Source of the DNA: Oreohelix idahoensis
Taxonomy: Eukaryota; Mollusca; Gastropoda; Stylommatophora; Oreohelicidae
Length of the DNA stretch: 64,000 nt
NCBI GenBank assembly: GCA_024509875.1
Contig: JAMPIV010017522.1
Coordinates: 1-64,000 of the forward strand
Direction: 5' to 3'
Under the pieces are notes generated by a model. That model was not told the origin of the DNA, did not search any database, and was given only the letters and a program-made list of their open reading frames with translations. Of the stretch, positions 1 to 12,180 are shown piece after piece (position 1 is the first letter of the stretch; each line of letters opens with the position of its first letter). The translations under genes and the position numbers were made by a program.

Positions 1-430
1 AATTTGGGATAGGATTAAAGGTGATGGTTTATGGGTAAGGTGAAGGGGGGGGGGGAGGTTTTTGTGTTTGGATGTAAGTAGGGAGTGTGTGGAAATATTG
101 AAGAATAGTAAATAGTGTGGGGAATTAGTGTTGGTGTTTATATTTTTTATTTTTTTTGTTTGGGGGAAAAAAAAAAAGGTAGTTTTTTTTATGTAGTTTT
201 GGATATGGGGGGTTATTCAGTTAAGTGTTTTTTTATGGGTTGGGAGTGAATAGGTGTAAGAGATGTATTTAGGAGGTAGGGGGGGGGTTGATATTGTTTT
301 GGGAAAGGTTAGGGAGATATTTAAGAAAGGAAATGGGTATTGGTGGGGGGGGTGGGGTTAGGTAGTTGTTGGTTGGGGGGGAGTATATAAAGTGTTTTGT
401 TGGTGGGGTTGGTGGTGGGTTATTATGATT
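1..430. other. C-depleted G/T-rich low-complexity tract, probably poor consensus
   Basis: The first 430 bases are built from G, T and A with almost no C; the first C appears near position 218. They contain G runs (46-56) and T runs. Composition changes abruptly to normal at about 430. The same signature fills 24-26.6 kb, where comparison of two LTRs shows it is corrupted sequence. I read no gene here. Confidence 0.7.
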
Positions 431-2842
431 AGATGTGATGTTCTGAGAGAATCTTTTCAATTTTGCCAACCATGACGGTATATAACATAGTATTAAAGCA
501 TATATTGCATTTTAAAATGAAGTAAACCTTTTGTTGATAAAGGGATTGTATCACTATACTGCGGTACAATACCGCTGGTTCTTTGATGATTTTTGTCATT
601 ACCAGACATGGAAATAAGGTACTTGATGTGATATATAAAATTAACTTTTGCTTGCATTGTAACATTGCCAGCACTGTGTGTACGTTGGTGGCACCTCCCT
701 GGATATGTGTATACTTAGAGAAATGCTTTCTCTAATGTTCTGAGATATATTCTCACCTGACGCTCCATGCGTCGAGTTAGCCTCACATTAGGCGTTATAT
801 TATTTGTGATACTTTTCGTCTACGCATCATTCGTGCGTTATGAGCCTGTTGTATCTTGCTCTTGGATGTATTTCAAAAAAAATGTTTCATTTTTTTCCCG
901 GGGGGTGCGGTAAACTGTTGCACAGTTTCGCTGAGTTTATATTTTGTTAAATGTACCTGTTTAAGTTTGGAGACATTTTTGACATTATTTGTTAGATTCT
1001 TGATCTAAGGGGAGTTACTCATTTTTTACTTGGGTTGAAGTCAACAGTGGTTGTTATCCCACTTGTCTTTTAACCAAGCGGTCTAATATTAGAACCGATG
1101 TCTTGTTACCTAACCATATATGGCTTGAATGGTCAGCCTTTCCTAGTATGTTTTCAGATAGCCCACCTGAGCGTAGCTCAGGGGTCTTGCGTCTGACGAC
1201 GCATGCGCAAGTTTTGGGCGCGGATCAAGAGACTTCCGATCTGGGAGTCGACCTGAGTTTTTCTGTGCGGACAAGGAAGTCCGGAGTTTTCTCTGCTGTA
1301 ATTTGGGGGAAAGAATGCCTCTGTGGGATTAAAGATGTTTTAGATGTATCCCCATGTGTTATTCTAAGCGCCAAGTATGGCGAGTGTTGGTTTGGTGTTT
1401 ATTCGTTGGATTGCTGGCAAGGTAAAATAACTTTACACCATTTTTGTAATCTATGTCAATTGACATTGTAGTGACTTTTTCTCCTGTGCGGGAAAGAGTT
1501 CACTGAAAATAATAGAATTGGAGCTCGCTCATTATACTGACATTGTATTTATCGGGTTAAGGAAGCCCAGAGAACATTGCACATGTTAAAACCCGCTATT
1601 CAGGCGGTATCAACTGAACAAGGACTGACATACCTTGCTTGTGTTAAGGAAAGCCACAGAGGCCAACGTATTTTGGGAGCCCGCCATATTTGCGCGGCCT
1701 GCTTATGCCAGTAAAGATACCTGACTGGGTTAGTCAGAGGATATTTAAAAGAAAGGAGAGATTAGCATTGTATGCTAAAAGCCCGCTGACTTTGGGGCGT
1801 AATTTGACCAGAGATGTACCTGACTTGCTGGGGTCAGGTGAAGGATGAACTAAGCTCGTGTACTTGACTACCCGCTCCCCATGCGGGGTAGTTTTCCTGT
1901 AGCTGTACATTGGAAGGTTAGAATGATATGCAAGTATTATGATATGTACAAACTACTTATGATTTATGGATGCCAGCTGTATCGAACTGTTATCATGTCT
2001 ATGATGTTACTGAGTGCTGTCCAAAATGACTGTGTATTGATGTCGGCGTAACCTGTTGTCGTCCTGTATTAAAGTGATTGAAATGTCATCAGTCGTTACC
2101 AACGTTTCTGACTCCTACATGTGATTGAGTGAGTGTCCTGTGAACTTGTCAAGATCCTTTACACATTACGTCAACTATTTACTCACTCACTCATCATGTC
2201 AACTACGTACTGCTAAGATTACTACACATCTGATAGACTGTATGGCGTTTGAGTTAGTTATCAACAACGCACCTTAAAAGCGGCTCAATATTTGGTGACC
2301 TGACCCAAATACAACAGGACGCTGAGCTGGTCAGAAGAAATTGATCTGCAACATATATCAGCTGTGCTGTTAATCAATAATAGAAAATTTATCAGCTGTG
2401 CTGTTAATCTTGTCTCTCACTACGCTAAATCACTTTTTCTTCATAGACAGTTAATTGCTCACACTTGCCGACGGAAATGGTACTAATGTGTACTCATCTC
2501 TTAAAACAGTTCTGTCCTTCTTAATTGATGCACACAACACTTCTTCGCTGATGATCGTTCCTGTAGCCCACCCAAGACTGAGGGGGACTAAGGATGTTGC
2601 TCCGATACAATCAGTATGCTCCTGCGAAGTTCCAGGCAGCAGGATTGACCTGTACATACGACCTCAGTTTGGATGACATGAATAAACCCTCTAAGATTAA
2701 TACAAGCCAGATTTTGACTCGACATAGTGAAGCAAGTCTGCCCGGCATGCAGGTAAGCAGAAATCAGTCTTGGCAGCTTTCTCTACTCAAGTCTATCGTT
2801 CTGGCTGGTCTTCGTGTTTGTGTGTGTATTTGAGTAAAACGC

Positions 2843-2843
<1 letters not shown>
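431..2843. other. non-coding stretch, no recognised gene
   Basis: Normal-composition DNA. The longest open frame (1103-1471, + strand, 122 codons) has no motif I recognise and no supporting context. A 19-bp direct duplication (ATCAGCTGTGCTGTTAATC) lies at 2358-2376 and 2391-2409. The sequence near 2290 (TTTGGTGACCTGACCC) could be read as a primer-binding site after an old LTR, but I found no second LTR, so I do not call one. Confidence 0.5.
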
Positions 2844-2883
<40 letters not shown>

Positions 2884-2925
2884 TATATATATATAATATA
2901 TACATATATATATATATATACATAT

Positions 2926-2986
<61 letters not shown>
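2844..2986. repeat. (TA)n microsatellite
   Basis: An interrupted TA/AT dinucleotide array of about 140 bp, with short TATACATA interruptions near 2900-2940. The Tyr-Ile open frames across it are translated microsatellite, not genes. Confidence 0.97.
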
Positions 2987-2989
<3 letters not shown>

Positions 2990-5464
2990 GCAGGTAGATG
3001 CTGCTGCGTAAGGAACCCTTTTGATTGGTTTGCGGCGTTTTAGTCTTTCTAATTGCAGGGGCACGCTGATTGGGTTAGTTGCGTTTTGGTACTTTTCGTT
3101 TTACCGAGTTCCGAACCAACAGTGTTTTATGCCTAATTTATTCTGTCTGCCACCATCTTGCGTGACTGTGACTTCGTGTAATTTATTCTGTCTCGGAGTC
3201 TGCCAGCCATCTTGCGTGACTCCGTGAACGTGAATTGGCTGTGCATATTTGTATATCGATATAGTGTATTTAACAAAGCAGTGGGTTTTTGCACAACCTT
3301 ACTGTCGTAATTTTTGATGAGATAGGTGTTAAAGTATGTTTTTTATCTTTAACACTTATGTTACTGGGCGTTTCTGTTGATCCTCTAAAAGCTGCCCAGG
3401 TTTCCTAAATACTCCTTTTGCAAGCTCTCCAAGTTGTCACGAGCTGTGTATTATTAATGTGTCGTGTGTAGATGGTAAACAACACTAGGGATATGAATAA
3501 CACGAGCCACTTGTACAGCTCCATGACATTTAATAGAACATTCAAATAAGTCCCGAACATCAATAATGTCGTTACGCATGCATTACATCACACTCAGGCT
3601 GACACTGCCTGTAGGAAATAACTTATAACAATACTTCCACGGACTGGCTGACCGTCCACACACTAACAGTACACACAACACGTTTCTATGTGCGGCATTC
3701 AACCCTCGCACGAATCCATTCACCATACAGGTGTAAATCACTTAACCTAAGTGATTATGATTGGCGGCATGCAACATCGCCATATAAATTCTTTTCCAAT
3801 ATAGCTTCCAGGCGGACAATACTCATCGCCTTACTCCACTGTAGCTCCAAAGGCGGGACCAACTCGTCGCCTTAATATGTTCTCCACGAACTTTAACCAA
3901 AGTTCCTCCAGAACACACTTAGACGGGAAAACGTCGCCTATACACCAATATGTCAGACATAATCACATTATTCATAATCACTATATAATATCTTATCTGT
4001 CACATAATACGAGCTTACAGCTCAATCACAAAACACAGCCTCAAGCGCACAGCTCGGCTATCAAAACCAGACACCCTCTAGTCACATTTGGGTACTCTCT
4101 CAGCCACCCAGACTAGTTCACCAAACACGCTTTCTCCATGCGCACACACAAGTCACAACATACTGACATGAAGTCAGACCCAAACTCAATCGCTGAGTGA
4201 AACTTAAATATTAATAACCTCAGTGACCCTTACTTCGACTCACTCCATCATCCACCTCAGAAATATGACTTAACAATAGGTCTTAGAAATTTATGGTCCC
4301 ATCCTAGCAGAGGTGATAGTGATAACTCTGTGAGAATAAGGAGTAAGAAATAGATTGCGGTTTCACGAGGGTGATAGGGTAAGAGGAAGGACAGTCTCTG
4401 AATCGAGTAGTTGCTCTAATCCAGCCTATCTTACGACATTAATTTAATTGCAGACGTCAAATTATAAAGATGATTGACAAAACGGATGAGGACTGGTCTG
4501 TCTGAGAACTGCTTGTCAAGCTTTGTATTCAAATCAAGCATAAAGAAGCACGGTAGCAGTTTTTTCAAGTAATTACAGAATTGGCTAGAGGGATATTTTA
4601 CATCAATTACACCGTTAAGACTGCTGACCTGGCACGGTGTAAGAGTTCATGACCTCTCGTGCGACTTCCTTTCTGTACTAAAATATTTCGGAGAGAGAGA
4701 GACGGATTGCAAAGTAACCGAGTATTATCGGAGAACAGTTACAGTTTAGCTGTAAATTTTCAGTCACATCGGATCAAGCATAGGGAGCATTCTGTGTTGA
4801 CATGTGTGATCGTGTATGCTGACCTTTCGTCCTGCAAGTGGGTCAGGCGTGTTACTACTGACTACTGCATTCAGTCGCTCACTGGTGAGGAAACTACAGT
4901 CTGCTAGGCCTAGAACTGATTTATGACATCACGGACGAGGGATCTTTCAAGTACTGTGCTGGCTTCCAGTTTGTAATGTGTAACTTTCTACGTTTGACTG
5001 TCTTGGTGCTGTAAAATTGTACTGTTACATCATCATCGTGACCACTAAACATCATTTCTACTGATCTGACAACGCAGTATAAGATCTTCAAGCAGCTTCA
5101 AGACTATAAGATACGTATTATTTTTTTAAATTAGTATGGATTGCTTGTGCTTTCGTTGTCTGTTGTTATCGTCTGTGTAAATTTCTTTGTGAGGTGTGTT
5201 TTCATCTGGTCTGCGCAGTTTGTTTTCGTTTGTTTACGTTTGTTTACTTCTTTCCTGCGGATCTGTTGTTATTAGTTTTTGTTTTCTGTGCTGTGCTGAG
5301 TGTGTTGAAATTGTTCTTTGACATTTTGAATATAATACTTGTTTTTCTTTTTCAGATGTATTGTGTTATTTTGTAGAATATTAGGATAGATACTTTTCTT
5401 CTTTAAGTAGTTTGGCTCAATAGTTTATATTTACTTTTTGTTTAATGATTATTGCAGTAAACAT
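2987..5464. other. non-coding stretch with a short tandem duplication
   Basis: No gene recognised. A two-copy tandem duplication with a 45-bp period sits at about 3135-3224, marked by AATTTATTCTGTCT followed by CCATCTTGCGTGACT in both copies. Open frames at 3690-3875, 3877-4116 and 4659-4907 are short, mutually unrelated and lack motifs. The stretch is otherwise AT-rich and unremarkable. Confidence 0.5.
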
Positions 5465-5478
5465 ATTTTACATTAGTA

Positions 5479-5630
5479 CTTACTTACTTAGTCGTTCCCC
5501 TTCTACCGTGAGGTGTAGAGGTTTGGAAGAGAGAGCGCCAGACCATTCTATCAGCTGTCTTCTTCCTGGCCTGGTTCCATTCTAGTCCTCGGTCCTTCAA
5601 AGATTGTCTAATGTTGTCCTCCCAGCGGAC
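5479..5630 (-). mobile_element. 5'-truncated LINE copy (3' end only), family LINE-A
   Basis: A 152-bp fragment matching the last part of the longer copy at 40850-41217. It encodes, on the minus strand, the end of the conserved C-terminal tail and ends in an (AAGT)n tail (TACTTACTTACTTA on the plus strand). It is bounded by a perfect 14-bp direct repeat, ATTTTACATTAGTA, at 5465-5478 and 5631-5644. That is the target-site duplication expected from target-primed reverse transcription. Severe 5' truncation is normal for LINEs. The short tandem-repeat tail is compatible with the RTE group, which I infer rather than show. Confidence 0.9.
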
Positions 5631-6516
5631 ATTTTACATTAGTATTAGTGCTAAATTATATGCAAGGTTAGTGTATACTTTAATGTTTATATTATAGATT
5701 TTGTTAGATGTTAATAGTTTTCTGTTTCTTTTACTCTATGCTAAACAATTTTTGCAAGTTACCCTACACTCATGTACACACACCAATTTGGTGCCACAAA
5801 TGCACAAACGTGAATACAAACTACGTATAACATATATTGGGACAATTGGGTTGACCAACACGTTAAGTAAGGTTTATTATCATTAAACAAAAGGTACAAC
5901 ATCAATCATGTTACATTTATAAAGCATAGTTATAGACAAGGGTGGGAAAAATTAGTACCTCAATAGGCCCTCCCCTCTTGTAAAGGAAAACAACGCACAG
6001 AAAATTACTCTCAGAGGTAATTAACCCACAGAAAATTACACTCAGAGGTAATTAACCCACAGAGAGATTCAATTTTAACACTGGGATATGCACTAATCAG
6101 TAAGGGTATAGGAACAGGTTCTTAATTATTAATCTATCCCGTGACTAAGCAAGTTAGGGAAAAGGGGGTGAGAAAAAACTCAGAAAAAAAGAAATTAAGT
6201 ATACTGATGTTAGCAAGAAAAAAGAATTAAGGATATCTAATTTCGTTCATTCAATGCACACACACAGTGGCCACTCTCAACTGCACTTACCAATCGTTGA
6301 ATCAGGCATTCCATGGAATAAAAGAAAACTCTAGCATGCACTAAAGAATCAGAGTCTTTGCTTTGTCTATTGTAGCCCCAGACTAACGGGGTTTGCTGTC
6401 TGCTATTTTTCCGTAGTCGCTGAAATCAAGGCGTTATTTTTTGTTCCAGGATATTCCTCTTTTCACTGCAGTTAGTGTTTGGAATAAGGGTTCTAGGGGG
6501 TGGCACTGTCCTCAGG

Positions 6517-6517
<1 letters not shown>

Positions 6518-6613
<96 letters not shown>

Positions 6614-6631
6614 ATATATATATATATATAT
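6518..6631. repeat. (TA)n microsatellite
   Basis: About 114 bp of TA dinucleotides with two short TTATAT interruptions. It runs directly into the repeat that begins TACTGCTCAAAAAAAGTTAA. Confidence 0.96.
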
Positions 6632-6740
6632 ACTGCTCAAAAAAAGTTAAAGGGCACTTTCAATTTTTAGGTCATTTCAAATAAGCCATTTTTTTAAAAA
6701 CCTGAACACTCAGTCAAAAAAGTTTTGCTGCATTTTGTTG
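6632..6740 (+). repeat. TACTGCTC repeat, copy 1
   Basis: A block of about 108 bp beginning TACTGCTCAAAAAAAGTTAA and ending AAAAGTTTTGCTGCA. A second copy lies at 6992-7100 in the same orientation with about 90 percent identity. Both copies follow a TA array. Similar TGCTCAAAAAAA motifs next to TA arrays occur in other animal genomes as far as I remember; I could not confirm the family. Confidence 0.8.
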
Positions 6741-6991
6741 CATGCTTAAACAATGTTTGTTAATCTGACAATAAATCAAATCTGTGTTACGTATGTGTAC
6801 CTCCAAGGTAAATCAAATGTACGTGGTGGAAAGGGAAATAATGCATGTTTGAAAATGCTTCCTATGGCAAAGCCTGTTGATAAAATTGCTGAAATTTGCT
6901 TTTCACGTGCAAGTCGTGACTATAGTGAACACATGTCACCCACTTTTCGGAAGGAACGGGCAATGGGTATGTATATATATATATATATATA

Positions 6992-7100
6992 TATACTGCT
7001 CAAAAAAAGTTAAAGGCCACTTTCAATTTTTAGGTCATTTCAACTAAGCTGTTTTTTTTTTTAAAAACCTGAACACTCAGTCAAAAAAGTGTTGCTGCAT
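6992..7100 (+). repeat. TACTGCTC repeat, copy 2
   Basis: Direct repeat of 6632-6740, again preceded by a short TA array (6970-6991) and followed by ATATATATAT. The differences are a longer T/A run (TTTTTTTTTTTAAAAA) and a few substitutions. The ~250 bp between the copies holds an 86-codon frame with no recognised motif. Confidence 0.8.
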
Positions 7101-8220
7101 ATATATATATGGGTCCGGTGGGGTCTCGCCGCTGGTGGCTAAGACACTCTATGGCGTGATGAACAAAAGAACTTTAGGAAAAAAAAATGATATTAGTCGG
7201 CTGTTCAATGAGTGATGGCGGAGTATGACCTGTGAGTTTTTCTTTAGGTGGTTAATCCAGTAGGAATAACGTTTACTGTCATGTGTAAAATATAGTGATA
7301 TAAACTCTGCTACAGCAGATCAGTAATATTTATGGAATGGCTTCTGGCAATGTTCTTCTCCAGTTATACTTTAAAATGGCTTATTGTTAAAGTTCTTGGT
7401 AGTACTACTCTCATGGATGGAGAGGTGGACCACATAGGGGTCACAACACAAAGATTTAGCCACAATAATCGCTGGATGGTGTATGAACCAAAGTCAGTAA
7501 GACCATAAGAAACGCTAGGACGCAAGGTATGACCAGCCTATATGTAGAAAATAGATAAACATGAAATCATAATATAAATCATATCCTGACACGCGTTAAT
7601 TTTTAGGTAAGACTATTTTAACCACTCCGGTATTTAATTATATATTTAAACAAAAACCCGCGAGTGTCTAGTTTATCTTAACGGTTTTTCACGAGATATG
7701 TACACTAGTAGTTTAGAAAATTACACACGTATGAATATAATTAAATTGCGTTACCTCAATTATCAATCGCCTAGCGGCTATTAATTAATTTGAAGCATCT
7801 CTCACTGGGGACATAGCGGGTAATTAAATTTTACGTTTATAGCTGGTAAAATTAGCTATATGTTTATTTAATACGTTTAAATTAACACAAAAATCCCAGT
7901 GAAATATAATGAACTTTAACACATTAAAACACTTAGTGGCTAATAACTATTATTACTGCAAATCAAGAAACTGAAATAAATCTCCACGTATTTCTATAAG
8001 AAATCCAGATAAATAAGACTCCAAAAATGCGCGCTAGACCATTCAAGAAATCCTAATAGCAAACTGACAACTGAGTTCGGAGAGATTGGCATATATACTA
8101 AAACGCTGGATTCTTTTTCCTTAATGCTAAAATTAACACCTCTCGTCCAGTTTGGGGCATTTTGCTGTTCGTTTCGCGAATCAAAGTCTATTTTCACGCC
8201 TTTTTCCCGACATGATGGCC

Positions 8221-10578
8221 GCTTCGCTAGCGGCTGGCGTCTTTAAGGTCCGTTCACTCGGTGAGTAAATTTTGTCTCTTAGAGCACGATCAAAGGGATG
8301 CAGTCGGTAAAAAATGGTCAACGCCCCTCTATTTGTAATTACCGATCCGTTCTCTCTTAGGGAGCTACAAAGCCCGTTGCCTCGCCCTCCCGTGTTTCAG
8401 GGATCAAGCGCTGACGTGATGGCGTAATCTGACAGCCGGTAAACCCCTTGTTGCCCATCCCCATTTTAAAGAAAAGTCACGAGAGATAAGAATATTTGTA
8501 TTAATAGTGCTTGAAAACAAAGACAGGAGGCGTGGCTAAACTAAGAATCGGACAGTTGGCAATAGAGAGACCTGGCTACCACGTGTTTACCTGTGCATGC
8601 TTAATTAGCCAGCGAGAGAAATCCACGTTTGATCGTTGCTTGAACCCAAATAATGAGGGCCCCGATGAGAAAAAAGTGGATCTATCAGGGTTGCTCAATT
8701 TTCCTCTGTCACACTTACGACAGTATAATAGTGAAAATTTCGCCTACACGAAATTTAATTTTGCTAGTTTATTTTTGCTGAAACCTATCACAGTTTAGGC
8801 TAGATTTTTTTTCAATTTAAAGCCAAGCATCATATGGGACATCTTAGTTTAATATATTTTCATCTAGGCATGGTTATAATTATTGACATGGCATATTTGG
8901 AAGTGTAAGTAATTGTTACTCTTGCTGGAAACAATTATTTTTTATCTACTGACCTAATACCCTATTCTTCTTGTAATCAAGACAAACTTCAGAGTGGCAT
9001 GTTTTCTGCTGGTCATTCCCACAAAATTAAACTTTAGTTATCTTTTAAATTAGCATCTTACACGAATCCGACAATATCTGCCCGTCGCTTCTTTTTAATT
9101 GAGCGGAAGCGACTACGTAGCACGAATGTAGTGTTCAGACAACTTAACTGCTGATAACATCCTCTGAAACTAACGTCTGAGTGTATCTAAACAAACACTC
9201 CAGGCTTGCTTCCTCGCGGGCAGTTTTACGCTGTTGTTGTTGCCACACATAGCAAACGTTTCATAATTAGGAAGATAAACATGCCATGAGCGGTCAAGCG
9301 TAAAAAAGGTGGGTAGTTACCTTAGGGGAACGGCTTACTACAAAAGTAATTACCAGCAAAGTATTTACGTAGAGTAGCCTATCAAAACGATGGACAGAAA
9401 AATGAATCGGTTGACTGACGTTCTGAGACTAACACTTCTTCTCAACTCATGCCAGTAAATATCATTACAGTATGTGCCTAATGGAATAAACAACCCTTTG
9501 TTGTTCCCAGGGGTGTCTAAGGAGATAAAGGAAGAATAAGCTTACTGCTCCCTAAAGCATGTCGTAAGATCAAAAATATGAGGTTGTGCAAGGGCCTGGC
9601 AACATCATCTTGTAAAAAAATTGCTACAAACACCGTCGCTGTTAGAGCACATCAATACTTTGGTGCTGGATTTCTGGACATGAATGGGGGCTGCATGCTT
9701 TCATAAGGAAAAGGGCAACTATGTTAATGGAGATGACAGAAAATGATGAAGATGAAAGAAATTTATGAAGATGAAAGAAATTGATGGAGATAGCTAAATT
9801 GGGGTTTTTGTTGGGAAAAAAAGCATTATTTAACTGCTCATGAGAAAAATAAAGAGCAACAAAACAGAAATAAATAAAATAATGAAAGAAAGAAAACAAA
9901 ACTAGTTATTTATATTTGCTCAGAATATATAAATAATTGAGAAATTTTCACTAAAACCCATGGAAACAACCAACGGAGTTTCTGTGACCACTGGCATACT
10001 AAGAAAGATGTGAGGGAGAGATGCTCCCTGGATGACAGCCAAGAAGGAGGTGCCATCGGACAGTACTGTGACAGTAATGTTTAATAATCTGCTTGTCAGC
10101 CTAATGTATTTTTTCTATGCGTTAATATATTGGGATGGGAGTGCCAAACGTTGGGTCCAAAGGTACCAAATAATTTTAAAAGCGCCCCTGACTGGACTAT
10201 TGCGTAACAATGCAGGTCTGGAACGCCTGGTAGTTACTTACTTCTTCTCTTCCATCCTTAGCCATCAACCGGCAAAGCAGTATGTGGCCAGTACGCCTAG
10301 TGGCGTCTTAGGGCAACAACAAATTGATCAATCTATCGCTGTTTCCATCACGCCTAGTGGCGTCTTTGTGGAACAAAAACAGACCAAACAATCTATCATT
10401 GTTTCCGTAATCAGATTGGTTGGCAAGCAGGTGATCAGCCCACTGTGCGAAGTTTTTACGGGATGGGGTAAACAGCCCCATGCCCATACCCTCCTTAGTC
10501 GCCTTTTACGACATGCGTGGTAGGGTGCAGTGTTACTATTCTTTGCTCCCCTTTCGGGCCCCGGTAACACACGGGTGA
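8221..10578. other. non-coding stretch with a 57-bp duplication
   Basis: No gene recognised. The 163-codon frame at 10032-10523 spans a two-copy tandem repeat with a 57-bp period (10293-10410), each copy starting ACGCCTAGTGGCGTCTT, whose core CGCCTAGTGGCG is nearly self-complementary. The following sequence (TAGTCGCCTTTTACGACATG, 10497) resembles a motif I remember as repeated in invertebrate genomes, so the frame is more likely repeat than gene. The 95-codon frame at 8511-8798 also has no motif. Confidence 0.5.
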
Positions 10579-10712
10579 GTTACTTACTTAGTCATTTCTT
10601 ATCTACCCTGGGGTGTAGAGTTTTACCAGAAAGAGCGCCATACTTTCCAATCTTCCTTCTCGCCTGGTTCCAGTCTAGTCCTCGGTCCTTCTGAGATTGT
10701 TTAATGTTGTCT
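10579..10712 (-). mobile_element. diverged LINE-A 3'-end fragment
   Basis: This matches the LINE 3' ends at 5479-5630 and 40850-41217 in the same orientation, with the same TACTTACTTAGTC end and a shared stretch near 10674-10690 (CTAGTCCTCGGTCCTT). Several substitutions and a deletion make it older than the other copies. I saw no target-site duplication. Confidence 0.8.
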
Positions 10713-11136
10713 GGGACCTGGTTTGGTTTAGTTTTAAGGACCATCTTCACTGCACTCTGATAACTCCATCAGTGCTCCAATCTCCTCCCTTAGATCACAC
10801 AAGGAAGATCTCAGCACAGTGTACGAACTTCGTAGCACCGGCAAGGATCCTAGTGTATGTATAAAAGAATCACACATTCTATAAATATTTTTGTGATGGG
10901 TTGGTGTCTAATTTTTATTTTTTTTATTTTGTCAGTGTAGCGGCCTTAGGCCTACTCTTTACGATTTCCAACTGCCGTGGGATTATTAACGTGTATAACT
11001 TGCACACGGGACCTCCTATTTGTTCGCCCTTATCCGAGAAGGCTAGCATCCGATCTCACTACCCAGAAGACCAGTGGGGAGTATGGCATCATAAGGACCT
11101 CTGGTTCTGGAAAAAAAATGTCCATAAACTATATTC

Positions 11137-11210
11137 CCGCCACTGGGAATCGAACCCGGGACAGTTAGAATTCGAGGCGGACGCCATACCTCTTAGCCAC
11201 TCCGAACCCC
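11137..11210 (-). mobile_element. tRNA-related SINE head
   Basis: On the minus strand this 74-bp segment carries an A-box-like GAGTGGCTAAGAGGTATGG and a B-box GGGTTCGATTCCC at tRNA-like spacing. The two ends (GGGGTTC and GGCGGG) do not pair into an acceptor stem and no CCA-type context is present, so a tRNA-derived SINE or decayed tRNA is more likely than a working tRNA gene. The body may continue left to about 10960; I could not define its tail. Confidence 0.5.
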
Positions 11211-12065
11211 CTGGTACTGATTATAAACTGTTAAAAGCTAAACAGCCTTAGAGTGTTACTGGCGAGCAAGAAAGCCCAACTTGATGTATCTCAATCATGA
11301 ATATTACGCTTGTGAAAATAAACAGAATGTGATATTATTACAACTATGAACAACTTCGATTACATGAAAAAAAAATGATACGCCATTAATATTTACAAGT
11401 TACGTGATAATAGCTCTTACACTTCACTAGAATAAACAGAAAACAGTTTCTCACAAACAACTTCCTTCTTACGAGAACAACTTCCTGGAGTGTCGTGATA
11501 GCTATCGTCTTCTTTACCGGATCAAGGTGACTGACTGAAGTTCAATAACTTGAAAGGTCAAAATCGGGTATGGCTCTATCTCTACTTCCAAAGACATTTT
11601 TGTTTTGAAGCCTAACCTAGTGACACATTTATACTAATTTGCTTCCTGGATCGACCATGTCTTCACTAGTGGATGGCGTAATTTTTTGGAAAAACTGGTT
11701 TTCTGCCTACTCAGTATCTTCTGCGAAGGTGTATGCATTTTGATAATTCATTTCCTTGAAAGACACAATGTAAGTTACTTATTGGGAAAGGCCAGCTCTA
11801 AACAGACATTGTCGGTTACAAATATAGTCAGTTAGTTGCCTCCTCCAGTCATAATTGACTAACTTTATGGAACGCCCTTGGAGTGATAACCCTCTGCTGC
11901 ATTTTGACCTGGTTTTCCCTGGCGTGCTATTTTATCTTCTGCTTTTCTCCCAGTCTGAAGCTACGCCGTAAGGAGTATCTACATTTGGTGCGATCGGCAG
12001 CTTTGTTCTTCCGGTACGCTGGATTTGTGTTAAATAAATAATGAGGTAAACCTGAGTCCTGTGGA

Positions 12066-12180
12066 CTTAAAGGATGACACTAGACAACGGAAAAGAAATA
12101 TATGTGATAGGCTTACCGGGAATCGAACCTAGGACCAACCAAACGGCGCCATCGCCTTGCTGTAAAAGTAAATCGTGAAA
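12066..12180 (-). repeat. B-box-bearing repeat related to the 42-kb foldback insert
   Basis: On the minus strand this contains CCTAGGTTCGATTCCCGG followed about 30 bp later by TTCCGTTGTCTAG. The loop and right arm of the insert at 41884-42126 carry the same two blocks at the same spacing (CCTGGGTTCGAGTCCTGGG, then TTCTGTTGTCTAG). The B-box (GGTTCGATTCC) suggests a tRNA-derived short element. No A-box at normal spacing is obvious. Confidence 0.55.

Larger units (their letters stand above)
5645..8220 (-). repeat. left copy of dispersed repeat A, interrupted
   Basis: Two blocks, about 5700-6260 and 7620-8220, match on the reverse strand the continuous sequence at about 61070-62480. Shared landmarks on the plus strand are GGGTTGACCAACACG (5849), CAATAGGCCCTC (5962), TTAATCTATCC (6128) and the block with TCCCAGTGAA near 7895. 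Identity by eye is roughly 70-75 percent. The segment between the blocks carries a TA array and two copies of another repeat (6632-7100), so the left copy looks interrupted by later insertions. A 34-bp unit containing AATTACTCTCAGAGGTAATT is tandemly duplicated at about 5996-6061. The element type is unknown. Confidence 0.7.

Noticed and set aside
760..2300. Old LTR ending before a TGGTGACC primer-like site
   Set aside because: No second LTR, polypurine tract or pol fragment was found nearby, so the idea has no independent support.
11137..11210. Functional tRNA gene
   Set aside because: A- and B-boxes are present but the ends do not pair into an acceptor stem. The same pattern occurs in several SINE heads here.
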